Source: Cladosporium sp. IMV 00045
Taxonomy: Eukaryota > Ascomycota > Dothideomycetes > Cladosporiales > Cladosporiaceae
DNA length: 45,390 bases
Assembly (NCBI GenBank): GCA_001931905.2
Contig: MSJI02000068.1
Location: forward strand, 1 to 45,390
Direction: 5' to 3'
The notes beneath the pieces are model-generated. The model had not been told where the DNA came from and did no database searches. It saw only the letters and a program-made list of their open reading frames with translations. The translations under genes were made by a program, and so were the position numbers. This document shows, one piece after another, positions 27,320-38,894 of this stretch (position 1 is the first letter of the stretch; every line of letters starts with the position of its first letter).

Positions 27320-29189
27320 TTAGGATAACGATGACCATGATGGTATCGATGGCACTTGATCAAAACTTCCGTACTCCTCTTGTTCAACCATCCCACGATG
27401 AACTTCTCCCTTCGAATCCTTCCCACTTTCGTCTTTTCGCCGCCTCCACCACTTCACCGAAGTGTAGCCAGCGACACAACCCCCTATGGTCAACACAAAA
27501 GCGACCGCCCAAGATCCCAAGACCCAAATCTTGTTGGGAACACCATCACCAGTGATCTCTTTGATATTCATTCCGTAGATACCGGTGACGAGCGTCAGGG
27601 AAAGATAGAATGCGGCGAGCCCAGCCAGCAGTATGGTCCACTCTGCCTGCCGTTTCGTTGCTCTCGCAAGGTCCAGGGCCAGTTCTGTCTGTCGAACCGT
27701 TTGCGCGTTCTGTTCTCTCATCAACTTTGCATCTTGGACTTGCGCGTAGCCGATCAAGAGTTGTATCTCTTCAGCGAGTACTGCCATAATGGCACGCATT
27801 CTCTGGTCGATATCTTCAAATAGTTTTGGTAAATTCCTAGGGTCTGCTTGCTGTCTGGAACGTGCGGCGTCAGACGGGCCCGGGATGACTTCTGTCTCAA
27901 TGCTGGTTCCGTCAGTGTGATTTTGCACCCCGACCCAATTCGTCACTAACGCCATCTCAGCGACAACCCGTTCTCTCGTCTCAACAAAACGGCGATGGGT
28001 ATCAATGATCCTCCGACGAAAAGACGTCAACGATCTAAACGCTTGCTCGCTCTCCACGTTCTCAGCGAAAAGTTTCTGTCGGATACCTATAAAGTTGCGT
28101 TCCAGCCGTTCCACACTTCCTTGCCATGCTTGAGCAGCAAGCATCCACCTGAAAATTAGAGAGAGAGGTTCGCGGGGCTTAGACTCTCGTGCTTTTGGTA
28201 ATGATGGCGGATTGAAGAGTGATCGGATGGTGTATTGGTTGAACATCCTTGCCAAATTCATGGCTGTGCTGAAGTCTTTCCATCCGCCCAATTCAGCGCC
28301 AGTACCATAATACACCTCCGGAAGAAGCAGACGCTGTAAAGGCGGCGTTGCAATCGTTGCCATCATAAACTCTGTGCTCTTTCCACGGCCTGTGTGGGGG
28401 ATTGGCCTATCAACAAGCGCAAGATCTGATTCTAGTGGTCAGCACTTATTTCCATAGACTCGTGATGCCATTACATACACAGATAGTCTGTCAAGTTGGA
28501 GCAAGAAATGCGGGTGGTGGTTTTCCCGTAGGATTCCAGGAAGCCCTCTTGACGGAAGTCATCGCTGGGAACAATCCAGAAGGTCCGTGTGCTTCGCGGT
28601 TCATGAGAAACCACATCCAGAATACAGTCCATGTGAAATTTGAAATCTTTGTCAACCCTGGGAGCCATGGAACTACGTTTCGCAGACAGATTTCCCGCCA
28701 CTCTATTAATTACATCAAGGTATTCTTCTTCGTCTTCGCGCGAAAGATTCCATGTCCGTCCTTGGTCACCAGCACGGACTATATGCCGTGCGAGAAACAT
28801 AGGTTCAAGACGCCTTGAATACCTAGAGTATAAGCCATCGCACCAAGCCTCGTCTATATCTTCAACTATGAGAACAGTGGGATCGTGGGGGTTCGTTTGC
28901 ATCATTGCATCGAGAACAAAGCCCGGACGCGCCCTCCTCTCAGGTTTAGGTACTGAAGTGGTACGAGGCTCGCTTTCTCTGATGATCCAGGCTTTCGTCC
29001 GCCTATCCTCAAGACAGCTTGCGAATGGGGTGTCTCCACGTGTTTTCTTATTATTCCATATACCGATGGCTCATCTTGCCGTTGTGGGGCTCCGTTGTCT
29101 CCAGGTGATGGCTCATTCGGGCCTGAAGGAGGATCTGCCTCGTGAACTCTGGGGGCCTCAAGGGGCATGTCTGTCCTTGATTGTTCCAT
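27320..29189 (-). CDS. CorA-like Mg2+ transporter-domain membrane protein
   Basis: CorA proteins form pentameric Mg2+ channels; many fungal relatives with this domain are uncharacterised. The 3' exon (28389-27320) encodes helical cytosolic sequence and two C-terminal membrane segments (WTILLAGLAAFYLSLTLVTG and IWVLGSWAVAFVLTIGGCVA), with the signature Y-G-M-N just after the first. An 89-base intron (28390-28478, GTATGT donor, CACACAG acceptor, phase 1) joins it to an exon carrying LIVEDIDEAWCDGL, RYSRRLEPMFLARHIVR and ARPGFVLDAMMQTN, typical of fungal CorA-like N-terminal regions. That frame extends up to about 29070 (TPFASCLEDRRTKAWIIRES) but has no start codon. The best start is the ATG at 29189 in another frame. 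A weak intron 29008-29063 (GTATAT donor, TTGAG acceptor) would connect them. The 5' model is therefore tentative; the family is clear. Confidence 0.75.
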
Positions 29190-29925
29190 TGAATGCTTGT
29201 CAGGGACTTGTCGATACTGACTTTCGCAGAGCAAAAGCTCAAGTCCACAGAAGCAGTAATAGAACTCACTAGAATCAACATCATCATCTCCTGTTTATGC
29301 CGGGCGCTTGTGTCCCCAATGCTGGTCAGCGAAGCAGCCACAACCAGATCATGCCAATGAGATCGCGGCATATCGTCACACTGCAGAAGCGCTTATGGGC
29401 TGCTCGCCACCTGCAATGCTGACATGTAGTCACATGCGTAAGCGCAAGGCTGTCGCGAATCAAAGATGAAGGCTGGCATCGTTGTTGCACGAGGTGCCTT
29501 GTTCACAGGTTTGCAGACATGCAGACTTCAGCTTCAGCTGGGGACAGCTGATTGTCAGGCTGTACAAATGAGTAGGTGCGATGGGGGAGAGTGGAAAGTC
29601 TCCCTATGATCGATCCCTATGCAAATACCATGGACCCCAGTAAACTTTCTTTGCTTGAGTGCCATTGATATGCCCCATTCCGGATGATACTCGATCCTGG
29701 TCCTAAGGTTACCAGCTTCGCACTGCTGAGAAAAAGCTTACTCGATCGACATAATGTCTTCATGAATGTGGCCCTCTCGTGATGCTTGCACATATGGCGT
29801 CGTCTTCTCTGCACCCTATCAACCCATCTACCACAAAGACTATTCTATCGCAAGCACCGTATTCTTCGTGATCACCATGCAAACAAGATCCATTTTCGAA
29901 AACGAGCTCTGGTCCTGAACTCTGC
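29190..29925. promoter_or_regulatory. Upstream region of the CorA-like gene and 3' UTR of the GH105 gene
   Basis: Both genes run leftward. The segment 29193-29371 is also open in another - frame, so an upstream exon of the CorA-like gene cannot be ruled out. Otherwise nothing was recognised. Confidence 0.45.
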
Positions 29926-31348
29926 CTAGTTCTTCCCCTCAACATACAGCTCATATTCATACGCCGAAAACAAGAATGGCGACACGCCCTTGAGATCATT
30001 CTCATAGGTCGGTATGCTGCTATAGTACTTTGGAAAAGGTCAGCAAACATACATGTAGCCCTTGTCAAAAACACATACCTCAAAAGTGCCATTCGAGCTC
30101 AAACTGCCAACCTGCACAGTCCACTCCCAAGCCAAAGCACCGTCCAGTCTCTCCCGAGCAAAATCGCTGGTCATGAGCTCCCAGCCGCTGGTGGCTGTGT
30201 TCTCATATTGCTCCCCAGAGAGATAGCCGAGGCGGAGGGATTTGAACAGGCTGTATACGAACATGGCGCTGCCGGAGCTTTCGATGTAGTTGCCAGATTG
30301 AGATTCTGTCCCAGGGGTCATGACGTTGTACCAACCCCCGTAGGTTTGGTCTTGCGATGCTATGACGGCGTCTGCGAGGCTTTGAAGGTAGAATAGCAGT
30401 CGGGCGCGACCAGAGTGCTTTTCGGGGAAGTAGTCGAGCGTGTCGACGAGGGCCATGAAGTACCTATCGAAGGATGACTCTGTCAGCTATTGTGGCGTCA
30501 CGCAGAACCCAATGGTACTCACCATCCAACAGCACGACCCCAAACATGCGGAGCGGCACCAGTCTCAGGATCAGCCCAGACCTGCGTCTTGGAGACATCA
30601 AACCCATGAACCGGCAGTCCGTTAGTGCGGTTTCGGTCGACCAGAGTTCCAGCGTCAATCAGGTCGAATTGCAGAGCGATATCGTCCCAAGCGGTGTTGT
30701 TGGTAGGCTCGAATTCATGCGTCCAGCGAGCGTAGAAGACGTCCATCATGTAGATTCCATCGAGCCACATCTGATCGTATTGTCAAGTCAGCTCACTAAC
30801 CATTTCCACTGTTCCAGCTGCTCGCCTCCACCTGAACTCACCTGATCAATATAAGTAGGAAAGCGATGATAAAACCCTCCATCCGGCGTACGCCCCGAAC
30901 GATCGATCTGATCCCGCAAGGTCTGCGCCGCAGTCTTATAGATCTCGACTCCACCAGATATGTTATACATATCCAGAAACGTATGTCCGAAGCGAACATC
31001 ATCAATCGAATTGCTATTGTTATAAGCCAAAATCGAACCATCCCACGCCGGGTAGAGTTGGATATTGACGTGGTTCGCAATGTAAGCGGCGTATTTCTCG
31101 TCCTGAGTACGGTCGTAGGCCATCTTGATACCAGAAAGCAGCGTGGAAACGAAGTAGTCGTGTGTCGGGTTGCTGCCATGTTTCATCTGACTGTCGGCCA
31201 TCCAGGTCAAGTAGCGAGGTTCGCCATGGAAAGTGTCGTGGGAGATTTTCGTGCCGTGAGGGATCGTGAACCAGCCATTGGGGAGGGAGACGTTGCGCGC
31301 TGCGAGGGCGGTGCTGGCGAATGCCAGGCTAACGAGAGAGGTTTTCAT
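29926..31348 (-). CDS. Secreted GH105 unsaturated rhamnogalacturonyl hydrolase
   Basis: GH105 enzymes remove the unsaturated uronic acid left at the non-reducing end of rhamnogalacturonan fragments after lyase cleavage, a late step in pectin use. The model is four exons, 31348-30842, 30770-30523, 30463-30079 and 30027-29926, giving 413 residues. Introns of 71, 59 and 51 bases have GTGAGT, GTGAGT and GTATGT donors, and all keep frame. Residues 1-16 (MKTSLVSLAFASTALA) are a signal peptide. The (alpha/alpha)6-barrel signature is seen in YLTWMADSQMKHG, DDVRFGHTFLDMYN and MWLDGIYMMDVFYARW, whose Asp is the expected general acid/base. Further elements are HVWGRAVGWYFMALVD and ESSGSAMFVYSLFKSLRLGYL. 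Several N-glycosylation sequons occur. The enzyme family is confident; the substrate is inferred from the family. Confidence 0.92.
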
Positions 31349-32271
31349 GGCTGCTGTAGGGCTCGAGGCAGACTGCCGAGTCGTAGGATTCGCCTATACC
31401 TTTGCCGGCGGAGGGCTTTTATAGCAGCCGTGATATATTGGACCTCCGCGTCGACGGATAAATCGCACCGTCCTGCTACTGAGACCAAGAAAAAGGTCCA
31501 TAAAAGAAGATGCCTGTCGGCCAGGTTAATAGTCTTAGCTTCCAGGTATGTCAAGTTTGGCCATGCTTGCGGCTCTATGAGGCCTGTCAAAGAATGGGCC
31601 CATGGCTCGGAATATGCAATCCCATTGGGAGGATGGTAGTGTGGTTTCTAGGCAAAACCACTTGAGCCGCAAGGATCTGCACGTCGACAGTAACCAGTAG
31701 ATAGCCAGACTAGGAATGATGCATCGGCAGGGTTAACAAGGCTCTGATGTCGAACGACTGGACGGAGGAATGATTGAGCGCCTCAAACAACGTGCATTGG
31801 CCTGCGACTTGGCACTTTGTCCTCTGCGGGGTGAGCAATCAATGTCGGTAAACCGAAAGGACAACGTCAAGTGCTATAACCGTTTAAGCGATCAAGAACT
31901 CGCGTTCTAGTGTGAAGATATGAGGCGACCGTAGGCAATAGATGTTACATGTAGTTTTCGTAGAAAAGTGTCTGACCGCAGGAGAGGACGTCAGCGTCTC
32001 CGCATTGGGCCAGAATAATTCATGGAGGGAGGCGATAATACTTGCAATTTGAATGACTATGCATTCGAGCAAGAGATACGACTTAAACATCCGTAACTTT
32101 TTCTTCTATGTGTACAACCATCGCATTGAGTCCCCACCACTCCAATTCTTCTAAGTATTACAATATCCGACCATACCTTTACAAAGTATACTGATACACA
32201 TTCCCTCCCTTGACATACATCCCATCCATCTCATCCCACGTCTTCACGCCCCATCACGCCCCTTCAATCCT
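31349..32271. promoter_or_regulatory. Promoter region of the GH105 gene
   Basis: Both flanking genes run leftward. A TATAAAAG box is on the - strand at 31416-31423. CreA-type SYGGRG hexamers occur at 31408-31413 and 31826-31831, a count not above chance for so short a motif. No other gene is supported. Confidence 0.5.
31416..31423 (-). promoter_or_regulatory. TATA box TATAAAAG of the GH105 gene
   Basis: An exact TATAAAAG reads on the - strand, 68-75 bases before the ATG at 31348. This is suitable spacing for a regulated, secreted-enzyme promoter. Confidence 0.6.
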
Positions 32272-33337
32272 CTACAAAGGCTTAACCCCCTTATGAATCG
32301 CCGCAATCCCAAAACTCAAATCCTCCCACCCCTCGCCCGTCACTCCCTGACTCGGCGCGCCTTCCCTCCCCTGCCCAGGCACCACAAAACCCGCCTCACA
32401 AATCATGCGCGCAAAATCCTCCTGCTTCGGGAACCTCTCAATGCTCTCCACGAGGTACTGGTAACTATCCCTGTCCGAAGCAACAACCTGCCCAATAAGC
32501 GGAATCGCACTGAAAGACCACCGCTTGTAAACCGCGTTGAAAAGCGGGTTGTTCAAGTTGGGCGCAAATTCCAAGCAGGCGAATACGCCGCCCGGCTTCA
32601 AGACGCGGAAAGCCTCGCGCAGCGCGACGTCTTTGTGCGTGAAATTCCGGATGCCGAACGCGACGGTGTAGAGATCTATGCTTGCGTCTGGAATGCTCGA
32701 GAGGTCCTCGGCGTTCGCTTCGAGGAAATCCACCCTTCCGGCTGCGGCGTAGGGCGTGGCGGACAGGCGCTTGCGGCCCTCGGCGAGCATTTCGGGGTTG
32801 ATGTCGGAGACGGTGACGTGGGCGGTGGAGTCGCGGTTGAGGGTGGTGGCGTGGTCGAGCATGCGCATGGCAATGTCGCCGGTGCCGCCGGCGATGTCGA
32901 GGATGCGCTGTTGCTGGCACGGTTTGGAAGGGTCGGCGGTGTTCGGGTGGATGCCCGGGTTGAGGCCGCGGACGAAGTGGTCTTTCCACAGGCGGTGGAT
33001 ACCCAGGGACATGAGGTCGTTCATTGTGTCGTAGCTGCTGGCGACGGAGGAGAAGACGTCGGCGACTGGAGGGGTGTGGTGTTAGTTTCCTTGTGTCTTG
33101 TGTTGGCCTTGATTGGCATCTTTCGATTCACCCACCTTTCGAAGCCTTCAAGCTCTCCGCCACGGTCTCATAGCCGAAATGCGTCGTCTTCTCGGCCTCC
33201 CTCTTTTGCTGTTCGGGCGTTTGGAGCGATCGGGCGGTGGAAGCAAAGGAGCGCCTGCAGCTGTTGCACATCCATCCTGCGGTAGGGTTCTGCGCGACTC
33301 GTATGCGCTTGGAAGCGCGGGAAATGTGAGACGACAT
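32272..33337 (-). CDS. coq5: Mitochondrial 2-methoxy-6-polyprenyl-1,4-benzoquinol methylase Coq5
   Basis: Coq5 performs the only C-methylation in ubiquinone synthesis, using SAM, within the CoQ synthome on the matrix side of the inner membrane. Two exons, 33337-33136 and 33065-32272, give 331 residues. The 70-base intron (GTGGGT donor, CTCCAG acceptor, phase 1) restores SLKASKVADVFSSVASSYD in frame. The N-terminus (MSSHISRASKRIRV, then RRSFASTARSL) is Arg/Ser-rich, as in a presequence. UbiE/Coq5 signatures are YDTMNDLMSLGIHRLWK, the SAM loop ILDIAGGTGDIAMRM, VTVSDINPEML, YTVAFGIRNFTHK and RVLKPGGVFACLEF. The C-terminus ends FGIAAIHKGVKPL, close to family ends. Length fits fungal Coq5. Confidence 0.96.
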
Positions 33338-33894
33338 TGTGAAATCAAAGGCTGGTGTAAAGAACGAATGTGGTTTGAACAGCGAGGTGATTCTTCCGTG
33401 ATAGGAAGTTCATGACATCTGAGAGTTGGAGGGTTCACTAGCGCCGCACGCTAGCTTCGACCTTCGGCTGCCCGCAGAGCCTCATCTATAGATCCGATAT
33501 TGCAGTGGATGAAGTGAGTCCGATCTTTCATAAGTGTTCTGCGCTAAGATATCAATCCATGGACTCAGACAAAGCACAGAATCGATTCATCGGTCGCCAA
33601 AACGATAATATAACGACCGTACACAGTGATATCCTCGCCATATGCCACACCAACCACCATGCTCATCCTTGATCTAACAACATGTACAGCGCACTTCTCA
33701 TGCATGTCCCACCGTCACATTTCACGAACCGGTAGGTAAATAGAAAACCAGGGAAGCGATCAGACATTACCATCTCCCAATGCACACATCTCAACAGACC
33801 AGAAAGAAAAAAACACATCTTTCAATACCCAGCATCTCGCTCTCTCAAAACATCCTCCGTAAATATCTGCCCCTCCACAATGCACAAATCACCT
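33338..33894. promoter_or_regulatory. Upstream region of coq5
   Basis: Both flanking genes run leftward, so this is the coq5 promoter plus the 3' UTR of the Zds-like gene. Nothing distinctive was seen. Confidence 0.5.
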
Positions 33895-36800
33895 CTACCA
33901 CAAATCTCCCTCCTTATCATCATCCCACAACTCCTGCTGGTAACCTTTGCCCTGCGACTGTTGTTGCCTGTTCGAGCCGTGGCCCAAATAATCGTGCGTG
34001 CTGGCAACGCTGTAGCCTTTCCCTCCCCCGCCGGCTCCGTTCATGTTGGGTTTGCCTCTTTGCTGCTGTTGCTGCTGTTGGGGCGTATTGTAGCTGGAGC
34101 CCGTGGAGCGGAAGTCGGGCCATTCGCTTGCGCCGTCGTTCTGCTCATCGCTGGCGCCGGCGTTGGCGCCTTGTTCTTGCGGCTGCTGTTGCTGCTGTTG
34201 TTGCCGCTGCTGCTCTTCCTGGCGTTTGGCGTCGGCGGAGGCGGCTTCTTTGTTCGACTGTACCTGGAGGAGCTGTGAATGGGTTAGTGTCCACCATCTT
34301 CATGTACAGAACAATGTCAAGTCGAAATCTCACCTCTTGCCACTTCTGGTACTCGCTGTACTCGGAAGGCTGGTTAGCCTTCTCACGCGCCCTGGCCTCC
34401 TCCTGTTCCTTTTTCCTTTGCTGCGCCGCTTTCTGCTGAGGGCTCGCCGGGATCTGCATTTGCGGGTGCATCATCTGCACCTTAGCCAGGTAGGAGTACA
34501 TGAAGTTACTGAGCAGCACTTGCGAATACAAAGCGCGCTTGGGATTTGCGAGCTTGATGTGCGCCATTCGATAGATGGCTCGCTCCTCCAATATGCTGAA
34601 GCGCGTCCAGTTGTAGTCGATGTCAGGCTTGAGGACTCGAGCAGGAGGCTCCGGCGAGGGGTCTCGTTCGGATTTGCGCTTCTTTGCTTTGAGGTCGGTG
34701 TCGGAAGACTTTTTCTTGCCACCGCCAAAGATGGCTGAAAGCAAACCGGGCTCCTTTGCCTCTTTCTCTTCCTTGGAAGCTTTGGCCTTGCTTGAAGCTT
34801 TCTTGCTTTCCTTCTTTCGCTCGTCGTCCAGTTTGATGTCGTCGCGGTTGATTACGACGCTTTCACGGCCGCGGCCTGGTGTTGTACCGTCAATCGAGTT
34901 CTGCAGCAAATCAAGTCGCGTCTTGTCTTGCGTCTTGTGGAGTTTGGCGCTCTTGTCCTCCGAGCCTCTCCTCTCTTCCTTGCTGTGCTTTTTCTCCTTG
35001 TCGTCATCGTCGTTGCCGAGAATCCACTTCCAGCTGCTCTTGCGTCCGCCTTCCTTCTTGTCCGATTTCTTCTCTTCGAAAGTTGGCACCATGGTAAGCG
35101 CGTCAGTGCGGGTGGCGCCGCTGCCTGGTAGTGGTGAAGGGTGTGAGCTGATGTCGTCAAGGGTTTGAGAGGCGTTTGCAGTGCGTTGCTGCCCTGGCGC
35201 TGGACGCATGTGTGCGCCGCCGCGTTGTCGGTTCGAATCATGCGAAGACTTGCGCTCGGGGTACTGCTGGTGCGAAGGCGGAGTTTGAGGTTGCTGTTGC
35301 TGCTGGGATTGTGCTGGTTGTTGTGGCTGGGCTTGAGGAGCAGGCTGCTGCTGCTGCTGTTGATGAGCCGGGTTTGGCACAGGAACCTTCGTCCCATCCG
35401 GAAGGGTCTCCACGATGTTCGGCAAAGGGTTCGCGTTCTTATAACCTGGCAAATGTGCAGTTGTCCTACCAGGTTGTGCAATCCTTGAGTGAAACTGCTT
35501 CTGCTGCGGGGCATTGGGATGCCGTTGGCCCTCTGGGTCGTCCTCCAAAGAAGGCCGAGGTCGAACTTGTGAAGTCGGCGGAGTATCCGAAGGGCGTCTC
35601 TCATGCTCACGATCCGGCTGGCGCTCTGACTGACGCTGGTGCTGAGAGGGGACTTGCGGCAGTGGAGGCGCCTGTGCTCGCTCCTGCTGTAAGTCACGGT
35701 GGCTGCTCGAATCCGATTCATGCGCGCTCTGTCCTCTCCTGGCGACGGGGCGCTTTTCTTGCTCGGGAGACTGCTTTGGTGGCGTTGTAGGCTCAGTAGA
35801 TACCCTCGTCAATCCTGGAGAAGGCTCCTCTGCGGCTTGCTTGATTGGGGAAGACAAAGGCGTCTCTTCCTGATCATCGCTTCTTCGTGAGAAAACGCGC
35901 CGACTAGAATACGGTGCACGCTCACCCCTCTTTTGACTCCCTCTCCGGTATGTGGTGTGCGTGGAGCGTTTCAACTTCGGTCCTCCAGGTGGCAAAATGG
36001 GCATATCTTCTTTTGCCGGAATTTCGACTCCAGAATCCTGTGATCTACGCTCGGTGTCCAGACTGATACGCTGGATGAGTTCTGCAGCATCCTCTGGCAG
36101 TTCTTCCAGTTCCGAAAGCTTTGGCTGAAGGTCCTTCTGGGCTCCTCGTGATCGTTTCCGTTCCAGTCTGTCGGCGCCGTCTTGATACTCGTCTCTCGTG
36201 TTGATCTGGCGCGACAGCATACTCTTTTTCCGTCGTAGCCCGCCACCGCTGGAATTTGAACCTGACCTGTCGAGGCCCTCCGGAGACAAACCGTCATCAC
36301 TAACACTGGTCCTCCTCACACGATCAACTCTTTCCTCCACGAAAGTCTTGAATTCCTTCGGTGCCAGTTCCGGGTGTAGTCTCGCGGGTACCCAGAATAA
36401 TTTGCTGGGGTCATCTTCGTCTGCTTCGGCACTTGGGGCCACAGTGGGCATCCCACCAAAAGAAGGAAGATCGGGATCCGCGGTATCGACATTCATAGAC
36501 ATGCGTCGGATGGCCTGCAAATTGCTGAGCTCCTGGGCCACCGCCGCCGGACTTGATTCATAGTCAATGTCGTTAAGCGGGAAGTGCTGCACCGCGGTAT
36601 CCCCATTCGATCGTGTGCTTGCCTGTCTGCTGAGAGGCGGTGATTGCTGGCCGTTGATATTTTCTGTCCCGATGCTGCCGGTTCTGTGTAGACCCTTAGT
36701 TTTCCCAGAACCATCGCCGGGACTTGTGACCACTCGCTCATTGCTCTCCCTGCGTCCCAGCGGCGTTCGCGGAGGACTCGCGTTCTTCGCACCGATGTAG

Positions 36801-37350
36801 TCGCTACTGCGGATCGTGTCGTATTTCTCGGCGGGGGAGGAGATGAAGCTGAGCGGGCGGGAGGAGTCGGGAGACCGCATGGTTTCGTCGGTGGGCGAAT
36901 TGCCGTAGTAGCTGCCAATGGCCTCGGTGACGTGGTGGGTGTCGTCGCTTATTGAGATGTGAGGGACATGGCCGCGCCGTGGCCGGGACTGGTAGGCTCG
37001 TTCCAGCTCTTGCTGGCGCGTGGAGGGCTGTTGGCAGCGCACAAGGACCGACGTTAGCGAACAGGCTTTCTCAGGCGGTGGAGGGGTCACGCGAGAGCGG
37101 TTGTCTCATGGCAAGGGGGATGGGCGGTGTTTCGGAATGGGCTGGCAACGGTTGCGGACCTTGAATTGGGGGTTTCGCACGTGCGTTGGAATTGTGCAGA
37201 TCGATCCTCGAGCCGCGAGATGTCGATATGGCGGAGTGGTGGGAGGCGGTAGGGAGGAAGTGTGCAAGTGCGTGGGAGTGATTGCGTGCCAAAGGATAGA
37301 TGCATTTGCATAGAGCACCTAGAGGGGGGGAGAGGGAAACCCACCTGCAT
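33895..37350 (-). CDS. zds1: Zds1/Zds2-family protein (PP2A-Cdc55 regulator), Zds C-terminal domain
   Basis: Yeast Zds1/Zds2 bind Cdc55 and control PP2A in mitosis and polarity. The main exon runs from 37027 to 34334. A 61-base intron (34273-34333, GTGAGA donor, CACTAAC branch, CACAG acceptor, phase 0) joins KWQE to LLQVQSNKEAASADAK in the last exon, which ends at 33895. The conserved Zds_C region is clear near the end of the main exon (NWTRFSILEERAIYRMAHIK, LANPKRALYSQVLLSNFMYS). An N-terminal conserved block carries LFWVPARLHPELAPKEFKTF. The rest is disordered, with phospho-site-rich and Q/P tracts. No ATG opens the main exon, but a GCTAAC branch and CCAACAG acceptor precede 37027. An ATGCAG followed by GTGGGT at 37350-37345 could be a 6-base first exon after a 317-base intron; that start is inference. 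The C-terminus is glutamine-rich. Confidence 0.85.
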
Positions 37351-38894
37351 TGCGTATTGCTTTGCTTGTGCCTGGCGTTGCCCAAGCACGCTGGCTCCTC
37401 CGCTCGCAGGAAGTCAAGAAGATGAAGCAGCCCAGAGAGGCCGAAGCACACAGCACCACCAGACCCCAGAGTCTAAGCAGCAGCGGGCGATGTCACTCGA
37501 CGATTAGGCGGCTCTCGGCAATAAAATGGTCAGGGCGGAAGTCGAGTAGTCCGAAAGCATGGGCGAGTCAAGAATGATGATGACGACGATACTGACTGAT
37601 TCTCGTCCCTATGGTAATACGCCAGACATGGCGGGTCGGTAGGGTGAGGATCAGAGGTAGGAGGTACTGTTGGCGGTCGCGGGAATTGGGAATGATGATA
37701 GGCCTTGATCAGGGTAGAGAAAGTGGTGGAGCTGCTGCATCAAGATCAACCTTGCAGCAGCGAAGTGCACTCTCAAAATCCACCGGATGCGCAGTCAGCA
37801 GGAGGCTGAGTGAGGTCGAAGGCGGCACGTGACTGAGATAGGCGCCCACTTCCCGCAAGACGTCTGCTTGCTTTTGAGATGCTCTGCCTCAACGTTTCAG
37901 GCCGCCATGTCCACATCGGTGCTGCGCCCGCCGGCGTCTGTCAGACATTCAGGGGGATTGGCAGACAAGAGAGCGAGTATGCAAGGTGTATTTTTGGAAA
38001 TCCGAGATACAGTACAAAAAGTGCAAGAGCTTGAAGACGATTCGTCGAACGCTACAATTCCAGTTTCCCACCCACGCGGTGAGGGTGAAGACATGGCAAG
38101 GTATACGTGATTTGATGACGAGCGTGGCGTGTGATAGCCTTGCATGTCCGTATGAAGAAATGCACATATCCGATGCGGTGCGCCTAGGTGCGAAAGTGGC
38201 TCCTTGAGTTTGACATCTGTTAGTTGTATGGAGGACACAATTATCTAGAGGCACAATATAAACGATGATATTTTGGCCATTTCTTTCACCGTCGAAGAAT
38301 CGTATTTTCATCGCGCGAGGCACATTGCTGTATACCTGCAGGTACATAGATTAACAAGACCTCGTGCTAGATGCACCCGGTGATATCTGAGCCTCGAGAC
38401 AATGGTCTCGTGCTTGATGTCTGGAGACAGTGAAGTATAGATTTTTTCGATTCTCGTAAAACGACAATAGACTAAACCCAACCCAAATACATTTTTTTCA
38501 AGCCCACAGTATCGAACTAGATGACAACAACCAGAGACTATCGCGGATAAATACAACAGTTGTAATATCAACACATTTGCACATGAGGATACACATCTCG
38601 GCGCAGAACTGTACACTCAAGGCAAAAGATTCGATCCAAAGACATGATTCCCACTCTCATTTGCAAAGCGCTAAACGACGACTTCCAACCAACCAAGCCG
38701 TTCTCCCAGACAAACCACAGGGGAGAGGCTTCAAGAAGAAGAAGAAGAAGAAGAAGAACGCTTCCGATAAACCAAAACGGGCCACTTTCCAACGATACCT
38801 TAGCTACACCTCGTCACCAAATACACATATTCACAGGGTTAAAAGCAGCGCCTCCCCCAACCCCACCTCTTCACACCACTCTTCAACAGCCCCT
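37351..38894. other. Intergenic region between creC and the Zds-like gene
   Basis: Both flanking genes run leftward. The right end, from about 38577, holds the creC 3' UTR with an (AAG)8 run at 38733-38758. The left end is the promoter and leader of the Zds-like gene, purine-rich near 37320-37340. Open frames are short and overlapping; none is convincing. Confidence 0.5.
38733..38758. repeat. (AAG)n microsatellite, about 8 units
   Basis: This is an uninterrupted AAG run about 137 bases beyond the creC stop. On the creC sense strand it reads (CTT)n in the 3' UTR. Confidence 0.9.

Noticed and set aside
30866..31639. 257-residue + strand frame across the GH105 start and promoter
   Set aside because: Antisense to the GH105 first exon, with no domain.
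32293..33285. 330-residue + strand frame across coq5
   Set aside because: Antisense shadow that crosses the coq5 intron; coq5 motifs are unambiguous on the - strand.
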